DNA of 64,000 nucleotides, taken from Mesorhizobium sp. (lineage in GTDB: Bacteria; Pseudomonadota; Alphaproteobacteria; Rhizobiales; Rhizobiaceae). Location of the stretch: the NCBI GenBank assembly GCA_004020875.1, contig SAPZ01000016.1, positions 78,338-142,337 of the forward strand, in the 5' to 3' direction. A program made the position numbers and the translations under genes. Below, piece after piece: positions 1 through 9,066 of this stretch (its first letter is position 1; every line of letters begins with the position of its first letter). Under the pieces are notes generated by a model, which did no database searches, was not told where the DNA came from, and worked only from the letters and a program-made list of their open reading frames with translations.

Positions 1-846
1 GCCCGGCAGGCCTTCGGCCAGAGCCCGCTCCAGCGCCGCCGGCAGGTCGCTGCCCGACAGCTTGACGTTGCCGTGCTGGTCGCGCTCGAGCTTTTCCGGC
101 GGCACCAGGCTTTCGACCAGCGCCTTGCCATCAGCGGTGCTGACGCCTTCCGAGACGGCGACGATGCAGCGCTTGTGGCGATCCAGCTTTTCACGCACCT
201 CCTCGATGAAGCGCTCGGCCGAGAAGGCGCGCTCCGGCACATAGACCAGATGTGGGCCGCTGTCGGGATCGAGCTGCCAGGCGGCCGCGGCGGCGGTGAG
301 GAAGCCGGCATGCCGGCCCATGACGACGCCGACATAGATGCCCGGCAAAGCGCGGAAGTCGAGATCGACCGACAGGAACGCGCCGGCGACGAATTCGGCG
401 GCCGAGATGAAACCCGGCGTGTGGTCGTTCTCCTCGAGGTCGTTGTCGATGGTCTTGGGCGCATGGACGAAGGCGATCGAGCCGCCCGCGGCATCGGTCA
501 GGATCTGCTGCGTGCCCGAGGTGTCGTTGCCGCCAATATAGATGAAGGCATCGGCGCCGGCCTTTTTCAGGCCGTTGAGGATGACCTCGCAATAGGCTGC
601 GTCCGGCTTGTCTCGAGTCGAGCCAAGGGCGGCGCTCGGCGTGCCGGCGATCAGCCTCAGCCTGTCCTCGGGGATGGCGGAGAGATCCACATAATTGCCG
701 TCGCGGATGCCGCGCACGCCATGGATCGAACCCAGCACCCTGGCGCCGGGGTGACGCCTACGGATTTCCAGCGTGGCGCCGACGACCGTCTGGTTGATGA
801 CAGCGGTGGGGCCGCCGCCCTGCGCGATGACGAAGGTTCCAGCCAT
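1..846 (-). CDS. Pyrophosphate-type 6-phosphofructokinase, partial (3' end off window)
   Basis: Phosphofructokinase-family protein that phosphorylates fructose 6-phosphate to fructose 1,6-bisphosphate. It starts at ATG 846 behind GGGAGA, and 282 codons are present before the left edge cuts it. A glycine-rich GGGPT motif lies near residue 11, GGNDTS at 105-110 and PKTIDNDL at 130-137. In ATP-dependent enzymes the equivalents are GGDGS and GTIDND. The Asp at 108 and the Lys at 131 are the substitutions associated with pyrophosphate as phosphoryl donor, so I infer a reversible PPi-dependent enzyme. No neighbour in the window is clearly linked to it. The family is certain; the donor is inferred from two residues only. 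Confidence 0.88.
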   Translation of the reverse strand, partial: MAGTFVIAQGGGPTAVINQTVVGATLEIRRRHPGARVLGSIHGVRGIRDGNYVDLSAIPEDRLRLIAGTPSAALGSTRDKPDAAYCEVILNGLKKAGADAFIYIGGNDTSGTQQILTDAAGGSIAFVHAPKTIDNDLEENDHTPGFISAAEFVAGAFLSVDLDFRALPGIYVGVVMGRHAGFLTAAAAAWQLDPDSGPHLVYVPERAFSAERFIEEVREKLDRHKRCIVAVSEGVSTADGKALVESLVPPEKLERDQHGNVKLSGSDLPAALERALAEGLPG

Positions 847-932
847 GCCTTTTATCTCCCGAGGCGAAGGTTTTCACGGCACCTTCGCCTGTCTTGCGGC
901 ATCGCGCAACGGAAGAGTGGACTGACGAGCAA

Positions 933-1703
933 TCAGACCACGACGACCGGGTTCTTCTTGGACACGCGGCTGTAGAGGTCGATGATGTCCTGGTTGATCA
1001 GGCGCACGCAGCCCGAGGACATGGCCTGGCCGATGCTCCACCATTCGGGCGAGCCATGGATGCGGTAGCCGGTGTCCTTGCCGTTCTGGTAGATGTAGAG
1101 GGCGCGGGCGCCGAGCGGATTTGTGAGGCCGCCGGGCTGGCCGCCTTGCCACTTCACCAGTTCCGGCTTGCGCTGGATCATCTCCGGCGGCGGTGTCCAC
1201 ACCGGCCATTCGCGGCCATACTGGATGTTGGCGCGGCCCGACCAGCGGAAACCGTCCTTGCCGATGCCAACGCCGTAGCGGATGGCGTCGCCGCCCGGCT
1301 GCACCAGATAGAGCATTCGCTCCTCGAGATGCACGACGATGGTGCCGGGCGCCTCGCCGGTCTTGTCGACGACGATCTGGCGGCGGAACTGCGGCTTGAC
1401 CTTCTGCCACGGCACCGCCGGCACCTCGAAACCGCCATCAGTGAGCGAGGCGTACATGACGTCCGGGTCGGTGATGTTCTTGTCAACACTGATCGCCGGA
1501 CGCATCGGCGGCACGGAACCGGTGACGGTGTTATCGAGCTGCATTTGCGGCAGGTCGAGCGTGTCGGTCGTGCTGCAGCCGGCAAGGCCCAGCAGCGCCA
1601 TGGCGCCGACGCCGGAGAGCACGGCGCGGCGGGAAAGCTGAATTTCGGTATCGATTGCGGCGCCATTGGAAGGCGGCGTCAAACCTTGCGGCAACTCGCG
1701 CAT
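933..1703 (-). CDS. L,D-transpeptidase (YkuD/ErfK family) lipoprotein
   Basis: Periplasmic L,D-transpeptidase expected to make 3-3 peptidoglycan crosslinks or attach proteins to the wall. The start at ATG 1703 gives 256 residues. A twin-arginine-like SRRAVLSG precedes a hydrophobic stretch ending in the lipobox LAGC, so export and lipidation are likely. The YkuD catalytic motif is present, with His about residue 216 (RIHGSPEWW) and Cys about 232 (SSGCVRLIN). An in-frame extension to ATG 1769 is open, but its Arg-rich N-terminus looks non-coding and has no ribosome site. A GTAGGG lies upstream of 1703. It is a single gene with no obvious operon partner. Confidence 0.88.
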   Translation of the reverse strand: MRELPQGLTPPSNGAAIDTEIQLSRRAVLSGVGAMALLGLAGCSTTDTLDLPQMQLDNTVTGSVPPMRPAISVDKNITDPDVMYASLTDGGFEVPAVPWQKVKPQFRRQIVVDKTGEAPGTIVVHLEERMLYLVQPGGDAIRYGVGIGKDGFRWSGRANIQYGREWPVWTPPPEMIQRKPELVKWQGGQPGGLTNPLGARALYIYQNGKDTGYRIHGSPEWWSIGQAMSSGCVRLINQDIIDLYSRVSKKNPVVVV

Positions 1704-1934
1704 ACACCAAACCCTACGCTGCCGGCGGGAAGCACGGTCCGGCCGGATAACGGCATTTTCACCAGTCATGGTTGACAAAGCGTGAAAGCGCCGAACCCGA
1801 ACTTAACCCTAACCAAGGGTTGCTTGCTCGGCCCGCAGAGGCCCAGGGGCATGCGGAAGATTTTCCGCACAGCCTCTTTACATTCCCAACGGCCCCGGGA
1901 TTTATCCTGTTCTTTGCGCTCAAGGAGCAGGGAA

Positions 1935-2558
1935 ATGTCCTTCGAAAACTGGGCCGCCTTCGCCGCCGCCTCTTCCATCCTTCTCGTCATTCCGGGCCCG
2001 ACGATCCTTTTGGTCGTCTCCTATGCGCTGGGCCAAGGCTGGCGCACCGCGCTGCCGATGGCGGTGGGCGTGGCACTTGGCGACTTCACCGCGATGACGC
2101 TGTCGATGCTCGGCATCGGCGCGCTGCTCGCGGCTTCGGCCACGGTGTTCACCGTGCTCAAGGTGATCGGCGCCGGCTACCTGATCTACCTCGGCATAAA
2201 GCTGTTCCGCGCCGGCGGCGCGCTTAAAGCCGAGCCGCGCACCGACGCGGCCTCGGCGTCAAGAATGATGGCGCATGCCTGGCTGGTGACGGCGCTGAAC
2301 CCGAAGAGCATCACCTTCTTCGTTGCCTTCCTGCCGCAGTTCCTCGACCGGCACGCCGACTTCTGGACGCAGATGCTGGTCTTCGAGACGACTTTCCTGA
2401 CCTTGGCCTTCGCCAACGCCTTCGGCTATGCGCTGATTGCGTCGCGGGCCCGCGCGATCGTGCACAACCCGAGGGCCATCCGCATCTTCAACCGCGCCGG
2501 CGGCACGCTGCTGGCCGGCGCCGGCATCGCTACGGTGGCGCTGCGCTCCAGCAATTGA
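1935..2558 (+). CDS. LysE/RhtB family amino-acid exporter
   Basis: Inner-membrane efflux protein of the LysE/RhtB superfamily, 207 residues, the usual family length. Start ATG 1935 is set by an AAGGAG site nine bases upstream; the reading frame is open further upstream (to 1782) but that part has no membrane character. The N-terminus carries the family hallmark IPGPTILLVVSYALGQGW (about residues 19-36). Several further hydrophobic segments follow, with the GYLIYLGIKLFR motif near residue 76-87 and NPKSITFFVAFLPQF in the middle. The exported substrate (amino acid or analogue) cannot be told from sequence. It stands alone, transcribed away from the L,D-transpeptidase gene. Confidence 0.92.
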   Translation: MSFENWAAFAAASSILLVIPGPTILLVVSYALGQGWRTALPMAVGVALGDFTAMTLSMLGIGALLAASATVFTVLKVIGAGYLIYLGIKLFRAGGALKAEPRTDAASASRMMAHAWLVTALNPKSITFFVAFLPQFLDRHADFWTQMLVFETTFLTLAFANAFGYALIASRARAIVHNPRAIRIFNRAGGTLLAGAGIATVALRSSN

Positions 2559-2674
2559 GCCGGCGCGCAGCCCGGCAGGCCGGAAGCACTATCGACCACG
2601 ACTTGGCGGCTTGGATGGCGATGCCTTAGGATCGGGCTCCGGAGAGCCGATTTGCTAGCATCGAAGGACACCCA

Positions 2675-4000
2675 ATGGCGCTGAAGGACGCATTCGGCCT
2701 GGCTTACTCGGGCGCGACCGAAGCCGGGTTCTCATCCTACGCCCGCGCCGTGCACGAGCTGCAATGCTTCATCGGCGATCCGGTCGGCTCGATCGACCGC
2801 GCCATCGCCGATGACGCGGCCTTTGTCATGGCGCATGTGTTCAAAGGTTACCTGTTCGGCCTCGCAACCGAGCGGGACGCGACGGCGGTCGCCAGGTCAT
2901 GCCATCAGGCGGCGCTGCCCCTTGCCGCCACCGCGCGCGAAGCGGCGCATGTCGCGGCGCTTGGTCATCTTGCCGACGGACGCTGGCATGAGGCGGCGCG
3001 TATCCTGGAGGATATCGCGATCGTTAATCCGCGCGATGCGCTTGCGCTGCAGGTTGGGCATCAGATCGATTTCTTCACCGGCAATGCGCGCATGCTTCGC
3101 GACCGCATCGGCCGGGCACTGCCGGCTTGGCAGAAGGGCATGCCTGGCTACCACGCCGTTCTCGGCATGCAGGCTTTCGGGCTGGAGGAAATGGGCGACT
3201 ATGCCCGCGCCGAGTCCTTCGGCCGGCAAGCCATCGAGATCGAACCGCGCGACGGCTGGGCGCAGCACGCGGTGGCGCATGTCATGGAAATGCAAAGCCG
3301 GCAAAAAGACGGCATCGCCTGGATGCGCGCCAACCCGGAGGCCTGGTCGAAAGAGAGTTTTCTCCAGATCCACAATTGGTGGCACCTGGCGCTGTTCCAC
3401 TACGATCTCGGCGAAACCGACGAGGTGCTCAACCTCTACGATGGACCGATCTATGGGGCGCGCTCGACATGGGCGCTCAATATGGTCGATGCGTCGGCTA
3501 TCCTGTGGCGTCTCCATCTCGGCGGCGTCGATGTCGGCGACCGCTGGGCGGCACTCGCCGCCAACTGGATCCCGAAAGCCGCCGCCGGCAATTACGCCTT
3601 CAACGACGCGCACGCGATGATGGCCTTTGTCGGCGCCGGGCTGGAGGCACCGGCGAAGACGCTGCTCGAGGCGCAGCGCGAAGCGATGCGCGGCAGCGAC
3701 GACAACGCGGCCTTCACGCGCGATGTCGGCCATCCGCTGACGCTCGCGATCAAGGCCTTCGGCGAGGGAAAGTACGATGAGGCCGTGCGGCTGATCCGGC
3801 CGATACGCTCAATCGCGCATCGTTTTGGCGGCAGTCACGCGCAACGCGACGTGGTCGACCTGACCCTGATCGAGGCCGCGTTGCGCGCCGGCGACAAGGC
3901 GCTCGCGGGGGCGCTGACCGCGGAGCGGCAGCTCGCCCGGCCCGACAGCCCGCTGTCGGCGTTGTTCCTGCGGCGGGCATCCAATTTGTCTGAGAATTGA
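2675..4000 (+). CDS. TPR-repeat protein of the TTC38 type
   Basis: Protein of 441 residues without signal peptide, rich in helix-forming tetratricopeptide-like segments (for example GMQAFGLEEMGDYARAESFG and the following helices). Overall order and motifs such as HAVAHVMEMQ and NWWHLALFHYDLG resemble bacterial relatives of tetratricopeptide repeat protein 38. Members of this family have no established reaction; a soluble scaffold or unusual hydrolase are both possible. The start ATG 2675 has AAGGA eight bases upstream. It is followed by a hairpin and then xylB, so the link to xylose use is only positional. Function unknown. Confidence 0.8.
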   Translation: MALKDAFGLAYSGATEAGFSSYARAVHELQCFIGDPVGSIDRAIADDAAFVMAHVFKGYLFGLATERDATAVARSCHQAALPLAATAREAAHVAALGHLADGRWHEAARILEDIAIVNPRDALALQVGHQIDFFTGNARMLRDRIGRALPAWQKGMPGYHAVLGMQAFGLEEMGDYARAESFGRQAIEIEPRDGWAQHAVAHVMEMQSRQKDGIAWMRANPEAWSKESFLQIHNWWHLALFHYDLGETDEVLNLYDGPIYGARSTWALNMVDASAILWRLHLGGVDVGDRWAALAANWIPKAAAGNYAFNDAHAMMAFVGAGLEAPAKTLLEAQREAMRGSDDNAAFTRDVGHPLTLAIKAFGEGKYDEAVRLIRPIRSIAHRFGGSHAQRDVVDLTLIEAALRAGDKALAGALTAERQLARPDSPLSALFLRRASNLSEN

Positions 4001-4008
4001 CCCGGGAC

Positions 4009-4061
4009 GGATCTTGTCCTAAAAACTGGCCAAGCCAGATTTTTTCGAGATCCGAAAAAAT
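4009..4061. repeat. Overlapping inverted repeats before xylB
   Basis: Two structures share this 53-base gap. A long imperfect hairpin (4009-4053) pairs GGATCT with AGATCC and has an inner CTGGC-CAA-GCCAG stem. A perfect 9-bp inverted repeat follows, ATTTTTTCG (4039-4047) and CGAAAAAAT (4053-4061) with a 5-base spacer, placed 22-44 bases before the xylB start. The long form resembles widespread rhizobial palindromes and could end the TPR gene transcript; the short one is placed like an operator. Neither role is shown. Confidence 0.5.
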
Positions 4062-4082
4062 TAATGGCAATGGGAGGAAGTC

Positions 4083-5537
4083 ATGTATCTCGGCCTCGAC
4101 CTGGGCACCTCGGGCGTCAAGGCGCTGCTGATCGACGGCGGCCAGAAGGTAATCGGTTCCGGCCATGGCTCGCTCGATGTCTCGCGACCGCATCCCGGCT
4201 GGTCGGAGCAGGACCCGTCGCATTGGATCGAGGCCTGCGAAACGGCGATTGCCGAACTCAAGGCTTCGCACTCGAAAGAGCTTGCGGCGGTCGAAGGCAT
4301 CGGCCTTTCCGGCCAGATGCACGGCGCCACCCTGCTCGATCAATCGGACAAGGTGCTGCGCCCCTGCATCCTGTGGAACGATACGCGCAGCCATGTCGAG
4401 GCGGCGGCGCTCGATTCCGATCCGCGCTTCCGCAAGCTCACCGGCAACATCGTTTTCCCGGGCTTCACGGCGCCGAAGCTTGCCTGGGTGAAGAACAACG
4501 AGCCGGCAATCTTTGCCAGGGTGGCCAAAGTGCTCTTGCCGAAGGACTATCTGCGGCTCTGGCTGACCGGCGAGCATATTTCGGAAATGTCGGATTCGGC
4601 CGGCACGTCCTGGCTCGATGTCGGCAAGCGGCGCTGGGCGCCGGAACTGCTGGCGGCGACATCGCTCGACGAGGAGCACATGCCGTCGCTGGTCGAAGGC
4701 ACCGCCAAGGCCGGTGGGCTGCGCGGCGAGCTCGCTTCCAAATGGGGCATCGCGGCGGGCATCCCGGTTGCCGGCGGCGCCGGCGACAATGCGGCCTCGG
4801 CCTGCGGCATGGGCACGGTTGGCGCCGGGCACGCCTTCGTGTCGCTTGGCACGTCGGGCGTGCTGTTTGCGGCCAACGCCTCCTATTTGCCCAACCCGGA
4901 AAGCGCGGTGCACACCTTCTGCCACGCGCTGCCCAACACCTGGCATCAGATGGGCGTGATCCTGTCGGCCACCGATTCGCTCAACTGGCTGTCGGAAATC
5001 ACGGGAAAAAGCGCCGGCGACCTGACCGGCGAGCTCGGCGACAAGCTCAAGGCGCCGACGGGTGTCACCTTCCTGCCCTATCTTTCGGGCGAACGCACGC
5101 CGCACAATGACTCGGCCATTCGCGGCTCCTTCACCGGGCTGGCGCATCAATCGAGCCGGGCCGTGTTGACTCAGGCGGTGCTGGAAGGCGTCGCCTTCGC
5201 CTTCCGCGACAGTCTCGAAGCGCTGAAAACGGCCGGTACGACATTGAGCCGGGTCACCGCGATCGGCGGCGGCTCGCGCTCGCGCTACTGGCTGAAGGCG
5301 ATCGCCACCGCGCTGCAGGTGCCGGTCGATATTCCCGCCGACGGCGATTTCGGCGCGGCTTTCGGGGCGGCTCGGCTTGGGTTGATCGCCGCGACGGGGG
5401 CCGATCCGCTTGCGGTGTGCACCGCGCCGGCTACCGATGCGACGATCGAGCCGGATGCCGGGCATGGTGGAGCTTTCTCAGATGCCTATCAGAGGTATCG
5501 AGCGCTTTATCCGGCGATAAGGGCTGTAACTGAGTGA
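4083..5537 (+). CDS. xylB: Xylulokinase
   Basis: FGGY-family kinase that phosphorylates D-xylulose to xylulose 5-phosphate, the second step of the isomerase route for xylose. At 484 residues it equals the usual XylB length. The N-terminal phosphate-binding motif GLDLGTSGVKALL is at residues 4-16, WNDTRS lies near 97-102, and the second-domain glycine motif SLGTSGVLFAA and GGGSRSRYW are present. Start ATG 4083 has GGGAGGAAG just upstream. xylA follows about 670 bases later in the same direction, separated by a repeat element and an opposite-strand gene. No xylose transporter or XylR regulator is in the window. Confidence 0.96.
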   Translation: MYLGLDLGTSGVKALLIDGGQKVIGSGHGSLDVSRPHPGWSEQDPSHWIEACETAIAELKASHSKELAAVEGIGLSGQMHGATLLDQSDKVLRPCILWNDTRSHVEAAALDSDPRFRKLTGNIVFPGFTAPKLAWVKNNEPAIFARVAKVLLPKDYLRLWLTGEHISEMSDSAGTSWLDVGKRRWAPELLAATSLDEEHMPSLVEGTAKAGGLRGELASKWGIAAGIPVAGGAGDNAASACGMGTVGAGHAFVSLGTSGVLFAANASYLPNPESAVHTFCHALPNTWHQMGVILSATDSLNWLSEITGKSAGDLTGELGDKLKAPTGVTFLPYLSGERTPHNDSAIRGSFTGLAHQSSRAVLTQAVLEGVAFAFRDSLEALKTAGTTLSRVTAIGGGSRSRYWLKAIATALQVPVDIPADGDFGAAFGAARLGLIAATGADPLAVCTAPATDATIEPDAGHGGAFSDAYQRYRALYPAIRAVTE

Positions 5538-5542
5538 GCAGG

Positions 5543-5707
5543 CGCGAGGCCTCTGCCCTGCCGGGCATCTCTCCCGCAAGGGGGGAGATTAGCAGCTCCG
5601 GCGCAGCCGCACTATTGTCAACGCTGGCGATTGGCGAAGAGCTGGGTGACAGCCAATCTCCCCCCTTGCGGGGGAGATGGCCGGCAGGCCGGAGGGGGGT
5701 GCCTCGC
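5543..5707. repeat. Palindromic intergenic repeat, family A, copy 1
   Basis: About 165 bases between the converging ends of xylB and the NTF2-like gene. The left end reads CCTGCCGGGCATCTC followed by GGGGGGAGATT; the right end is nearly its reverse complement (AATCTCCCCCC ... GGCCGGCAGGCC). The core contains GGCGATTGGCGAA. Three further full copies are at 15888, 41760 and 60971; in the last two the core is in the opposite orientation. Confidence 0.85.
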
Positions 5708-5728
5708 GCCTCCCTTACCCGGCTACAC

Positions 5729-6091
5729 TCACTGCGCCGGCACCTTGTCCAAAAATCCGGTGACACTCTTCAACCGCCCGTTCTCGATGACGCCGATGTC
5801 GGTGCCTTCGATGACGGACTCAACACCTTCGGGTCCGAGATTCCACGAGAAACGTATCTTGTCGGCGAAACCGTCCGGCTCACCCTTCAGCCAAAAGCGG
5901 AAGCCGGCGAAGCGCTGCTGCACGCCGTCGATCAGTGCCGCGATGCCCTCATGGCCGTCGCCCTGCATGACCGGGTCGCGATAGCTGACATCGCTGGTGA
6001 AAGTCGCTTCGAGCAACGCCTTGCGGCGGGTCGCATCGCTCTCGTTCCAGGCAGCGATGTAGTTGCGGGCGATCATATTGAGGTCGGTCAT
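5729..6091 (-). CDS. NTF2-like/SnoaL-fold protein
   Basis: Small protein of 120 residues with the cone-shaped alpha/beta fold typical of nuclear transport factor 2-like polyketide-cyclase relatives. The pattern is an N-terminal helix ARNYIAAWNESD, then SDVSYRDPVMQGDG, GIAALIDGVQQRF and beta strands such as FRFWLKGEPDG. Such proteins are isomerases, binding proteins or enzymes of unknown substrate; no catalytic assignment is possible. I chose ATG 6091, seven bases after AAGGAG, over ATG 6097, which would sit one base from that site. It lies between xylB and xylA on the opposite strand and has no evident role in xylose metabolism. Confidence 0.82.
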   Translation of the reverse strand: MTDLNMIARNYIAAWNESDATRRKALLEATFTSDVSYRDPVMQGDGHEGIAALIDGVQQRFAGFRFWLKGEPDGFADKIRFSWNLGPEGVESVIEGTDIGVIENGRLKSVTGFLDKVPAQ

Positions 6092-6203
6092 TGTCATGCT
6101 CCTTCGTTGGATCGTTTCGACATGACCCTTTTCGCGCCGCCAACGAGCCAAACCAATTACGCCTGAGGTAATCGGGCGCATGCACCCGGAGAGGAAGGAA
6201 ACC

Positions 6204-7529
6204 ATGAGCAGCGGATTTTTCGGCGACATCAAGAAGATCAAATATGAGGGGCCGGATTCGACCAATCCGCTGGCCTATCGTTTCTACAACCCGGACGAGG
6301 TGGTGGCCGGCAAGCGGCTGGAAGATCATCTGCGCTTCGCCGTCGCCTACTGGCATTCCTTTGCCTGGCCGGGCGGCGACCCGTTCGGCGGCCAGACCTT
6401 CGACCGCCCCTGGTTCGCCAAGCCGGGCGGTATCGACACGATGGAACTGGCCAAGCTCAAGGCCGATGTCGCCTTCGAGATGTTCTCGCTGCTCGGAGCG
6501 CCCTATTTCTGCTTCCACGACGCCGACGTGCGCCCGGAAGGCAAGGATTTCTCCGAGAGCGCTGCGCGCCTCGACGAGATCACCGACTATTTTGCCGACA
6601 AAATGAAGAAGACCGGCGTCAAGCTGCTCTGGGGCACGGCGAACCTGTTCTCGCACCGCCGCTTCATGTCGGGCGCGGCCACCAACCCCGACCCGGATGT
6701 GTTCGCCTATGCGGCGGCGACGGTGAAGAAATGCATCGACGTCACCAAGAAGCTGAAGGGCGAGAATTATGTGCTGTGGGGAGGGCGCGAGGGCTATGAG
6801 ACCCTGCTCAACACCGACCTCGCCCGCGAGCAGGAGCAGGCCGGCCGCTTCCTCAACCTCGTTGTCGACTACAAGCACAAGATCGGTTTCAAGGGCACGA
6901 TCCTGATCGAGCCGAAGCCGCAGGAGCCGACCAAGCACCAGTACGACTATGACGTCGCCACGGTGTACGGCTTCCTCAAGCGCTTCGGGCTGGAGAAGGA
7001 GGTCAAGCTCAACATCGAGCAGGGCCACGCGATCCTGGCCGGCCATTCCTTCGAGCACGAACTGGCGCTGGCCAACGCGTTGGGCGTCTTCGGTTCGATC
7101 GACATGAACCGAAACGACTATCAGTCGGGTTGGGATACCGACCAGTTCCCCAACAATGTGCCGGAAATGGCGTTGGCCTATTACCAGGTGCTGCAGGGCG
7201 GCGGCTTCAAAACCGGTGGCACCAATTTCGACGCCAAGCTCCGGCGCCAGTCGCTCGACCCGGACGACCTCCTGATCGGCCATATCGGCGGCATGGATGC
7301 CTGCGCGCGCGGCCTGAAGGCAGCGGCGAAGATGATCGAGGACAAGGCGCTGTCCGGCCCGCTCGCCGAGCGCTATGCCGGCTGGAACACCGCCGAAGGC
7401 AAGGCCATGCTTTCGGGCAAGCGCACGCTGGAAGAGATCGCCGAACGCGTGGTGAAGAAGAAGATCGAGCCGCAGCCGCGCTCCGGCCGGCAGGAGCTGC
7501 TGGAAAATATCGTCAACAGGTATGTCTAA
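6204..7529 (+). CDS. xylA: Xylose isomerase
   Basis: Class II (long N-terminus) xylose isomerase of 441 residues that interconverts D-xylose and D-xylulose using two divalent metal ions. Catalytic His105 and Asp108 lie in [11 protein letters not shown], and metal ligands are seen in [10 protein letters not shown], the DMNRND segment and [27 protein letters not shown] is the family signature. The start ATG 6204 follows GAGGAAGGAAACC; an upstream in-frame ATG at 6180 would add eight residues with no better site. It works with the upstream xylB. A GC-rich hairpin follows the stop codon. Confidence 0.97.
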   Translation: MSSGFFGDIKKIKYEGPDSTNPLAYRFYNPDEVVAGKRLEDHLRFAVAYWHSFAWPGGDPFGGQTFDRPWFAKPGGIDTMELAKLKADVAFEMFSLLGAPYFCFHDADVRPEGKDFSESAARLDEITDYFADKMKKTGVKLLWGTANLFSHRRFMSGAATNPDPDVFAYAAATVKKCIDVTKKLKGENYVLWGGREGYETLLNTDLAREQEQAGRFLNLVVDYKHKIGFKGTILIEPKPQEPTKHQYDYDVATVYGFLKRFGLEKEVKLNIEQGHAILAGHSFEHELALANALGVFGSIDMNRNDYQSGWDTDQFPNNVPEMALAYYQVLQGGGFKTGGTNFDAKLRRQSLDPDDLLIGHIGGMDACARGLKAAAKMIEDKALSGPLAERYAGWNTAEGKAMLSGKRTLEEIAERVVKKKIEPQPRSGRQELLENIVNRYV

Positions 7530-7538
7530 AGAACGGCA

Positions 7539-7577
7539 GCCTGCCTCGCGTCCCAGCTGTCGGGACGCTGGGCAGGC
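7539..7577 (+). terminator. Hairpin after xylA
   Basis: GCCTGCC and CGTCCC on the left pair with GGGACG and GGCAGGC on the right around a 7-base loop. There is no following T run, so it may be a 3'-end stabilising stem or a Rho-assisted end rather than a classical intrinsic terminator. Confidence 0.5.
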
Positions 7578-7728
7578 CTGAAAACTGCATTCGCGAGGGC
7601 GGAATCACGCGACAAAACTTTGCCCCGTACTGCCCCTCAATCACCTCGTTCTTGCCTTCAAACAGCCGTCACGGAACTCGTATAAACGTGGCTCCTGTGG
7701 CGGGTGAAGAAGAAGGAGGCGAACCGAT

Positions 7729-7932
7729 ATGCAGCACGAAAGCGAAATCGACGCCCTGCTCTCGTCCGGCGAAACCGGATCGATCATCGACCGGCTGATG
7801 GCACTGCCGCGGCCGACCGACGACGCGAAGACCGAATGGGATCGCGCCGTCAGCAACCGCTTTGAAATCCGTCTGGCGAGACAGATGCGCTCACAGATCG
7901 ACGGCGCCGGCGAGCGCAAGAGCGCCGCCTGA
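7729..7932 (+). CDS. Small conserved-type protein, function unknown
   Basis: Sixty-seven residues, starting at ATG 7729 behind a strong AAGGAGG site eight bases upstream, which is the main reason to believe it is translated. The sequence is charged and soluble: an acidic N-terminal half (SEIDALLSSGETGSIIDRLM) and a basic C-terminal helix (NRFEIRLARQMRSQI). It has no signal peptide, membrane segment or cysteine. I do not recognise a family. It ends 30 bases from the converging end of the AraC-type regulator. Confidence 0.65.
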   Translation: MQHESEIDALLSSGETGSIIDRLMALPRPTDDAKTEWDRAVSNRFEIRLARQMRSQIDGAGERKSAA

Positions 7933-7961
7933 GCGGCAGACCGCCGCTTAACTGGAAAGCG

Positions 7962-8942
7962 CTACCCTCGGCGAAGCCTGACCGGCGCCTCGCCGAAAGC
8001 TCTTGAAAATGCCCTGGAGAATGCCGCGGCGGACGAAAAGCCTGTCCGCTCGGCAATATCCGCCATGGCAATGCGCGTGTCGACCACCAGGCGGCGGGCG
8101 GCGCTGAGGCGCAGCCTGAGGTAGTAGGCGCCTGGCGTCTCGCCGATTGATTTGCGGAAGACGCTTTCCAAAGTACGCGCCGTCACGCCGGCGCGTTTGG
8201 CCACGGCGTCTATGGTGAGCGGCTGGTCGACATGCGCTTCCATCAGCCGGATAGCCTGGGCAAGCCTGGGATCATAGCCGTCGAGTCGGCCAAGCGAGAC
8301 CAGCGGCTGCGCATCTGTCGCGGCGCGCGCCTGATCGTAGATGAAGACGCTTGCCACATCGAGCGCGATCGCCATGCCGAGCCTGGTGCGGACCAGGTGC
8401 AGCATCAGGTCGAAGGTCGGCGAGGCGCCGCCCGACGTGAAGACCGGCCCGTCGATGACATAGCGGTCCGGCCGCACGTCGACGCCGGGAAAGGCGGCGG
8501 AGAAATCCTCCATGTCCTCCCAATGCGTGGTGGCACTGCGGCCTTCGAGCAGGCCGGCGCGCGCAACCAGCCAGGTGCCGGCCTCGACGCCGCCGCAGGC
8601 ACGCGCGGCACGCGCGGCGCGGCGCAAGCCGGCAAGCAGGGCCGAGGTGGCATAATTCTGCGTGCCGAAGCCGGCGACGACGACAAGCATGTCGGTCGCC
8701 TCGGCGGCGTCGAAGCGGCCACTGACGGCAACCGGCAGGCCGCAAGTGGTGACCGGCGCCTCGCCCGTGACCGAGACCAGCTTGAAATCGAACAGCGTCT
8801 CGCCGCAGATGCGGTTGGCGGCGCGCAGCGGGTCCACCGCCGAGGCCACGCACATGATCGACGAGCCCGAGAACACCAGGAATGTCACCTTGAGAGTTTC
8901 GCGCTCGGACCGAAAGATGGTCTGCTTTTCGTTTTTTATCAT
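7962..8942 (-). CDS. GlxA/CdhR-type AraC regulator of the carnitine operon
   Basis: Transcription factor of 326 residues with an N-terminal DJ-1/PfpI-like glutamine-amidotransferase-fold sensor domain (about residues 15-190, LVFSGSSIMCVASAVDPLRAAN and GGVEAGTWLVARAGLL) and a C-terminal AraC DNA-binding domain (about 225-326, ARTLESVFRKSIGETPGAYY and the second helix-turn-helix DIAERTGFSSAAAFSRAF). This architecture is that of GbdR and CdhR, activators of glycine betaine and carnitine catabolism in Pseudomonas. It is divergent from the carnitine genes, which supports that job. ATG 8942 is chosen because the upstream extension is the reverse of the neighbouring promoter and gene start. Effector assumed to be carnitine or a related quaternary amine. 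Confidence 0.88.
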   Translation of the reverse strand: MIKNEKQTIFRSERETLKVTFLVFSGSSIMCVASAVDPLRAANRICGETLFDFKLVSVTGEAPVTTCGLPVAVSGRFDAAEATDMLVVVAGFGTQNYATSALLAGLRRAARAARACGGVEAGTWLVARAGLLEGRSATTHWEDMEDFSAAFPGVDVRPDRYVIDGPVFTSGGASPTFDLMLHLVRTRLGMAIALDVASVFIYDQARAATDAQPLVSLGRLDGYDPRLAQAIRLMEAHVDQPLTIDAVAKRAGVTARTLESVFRKSIGETPGAYYLRLRLSAARRLVVDTRIAMADIAERTGFSSAAAFSRAFSRAFGEAPVRLRRG

Positions 8943-9066
8943 GAGAGCTTCGTAATACGCAAAACAGTTTCCAACAAGTCGGTCATTCTGAGTCCATCCC
9001 GTGCATAGCCCAACGGCTTCCGCTCTTGGCGGCATGCATGGCAGATCGAATCTGGGAGGATAAACC
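8943..9066. promoter_or_regulatory. Divergent promoter region, regulator / carnitine operon
   Basis: The 124 bases between the two start codons must hold both promoters. A GGGAGGA ribosome site lies just before 9067. I could not pick out a convincing operator for the AraC-type regulator by eye. Confidence 0.5.

Noticed and set aside
3750-5465. Long minus-strand frame opposite xylB
   Set aside because: High-GC shadow of xylB; no motif, no ribosome site.
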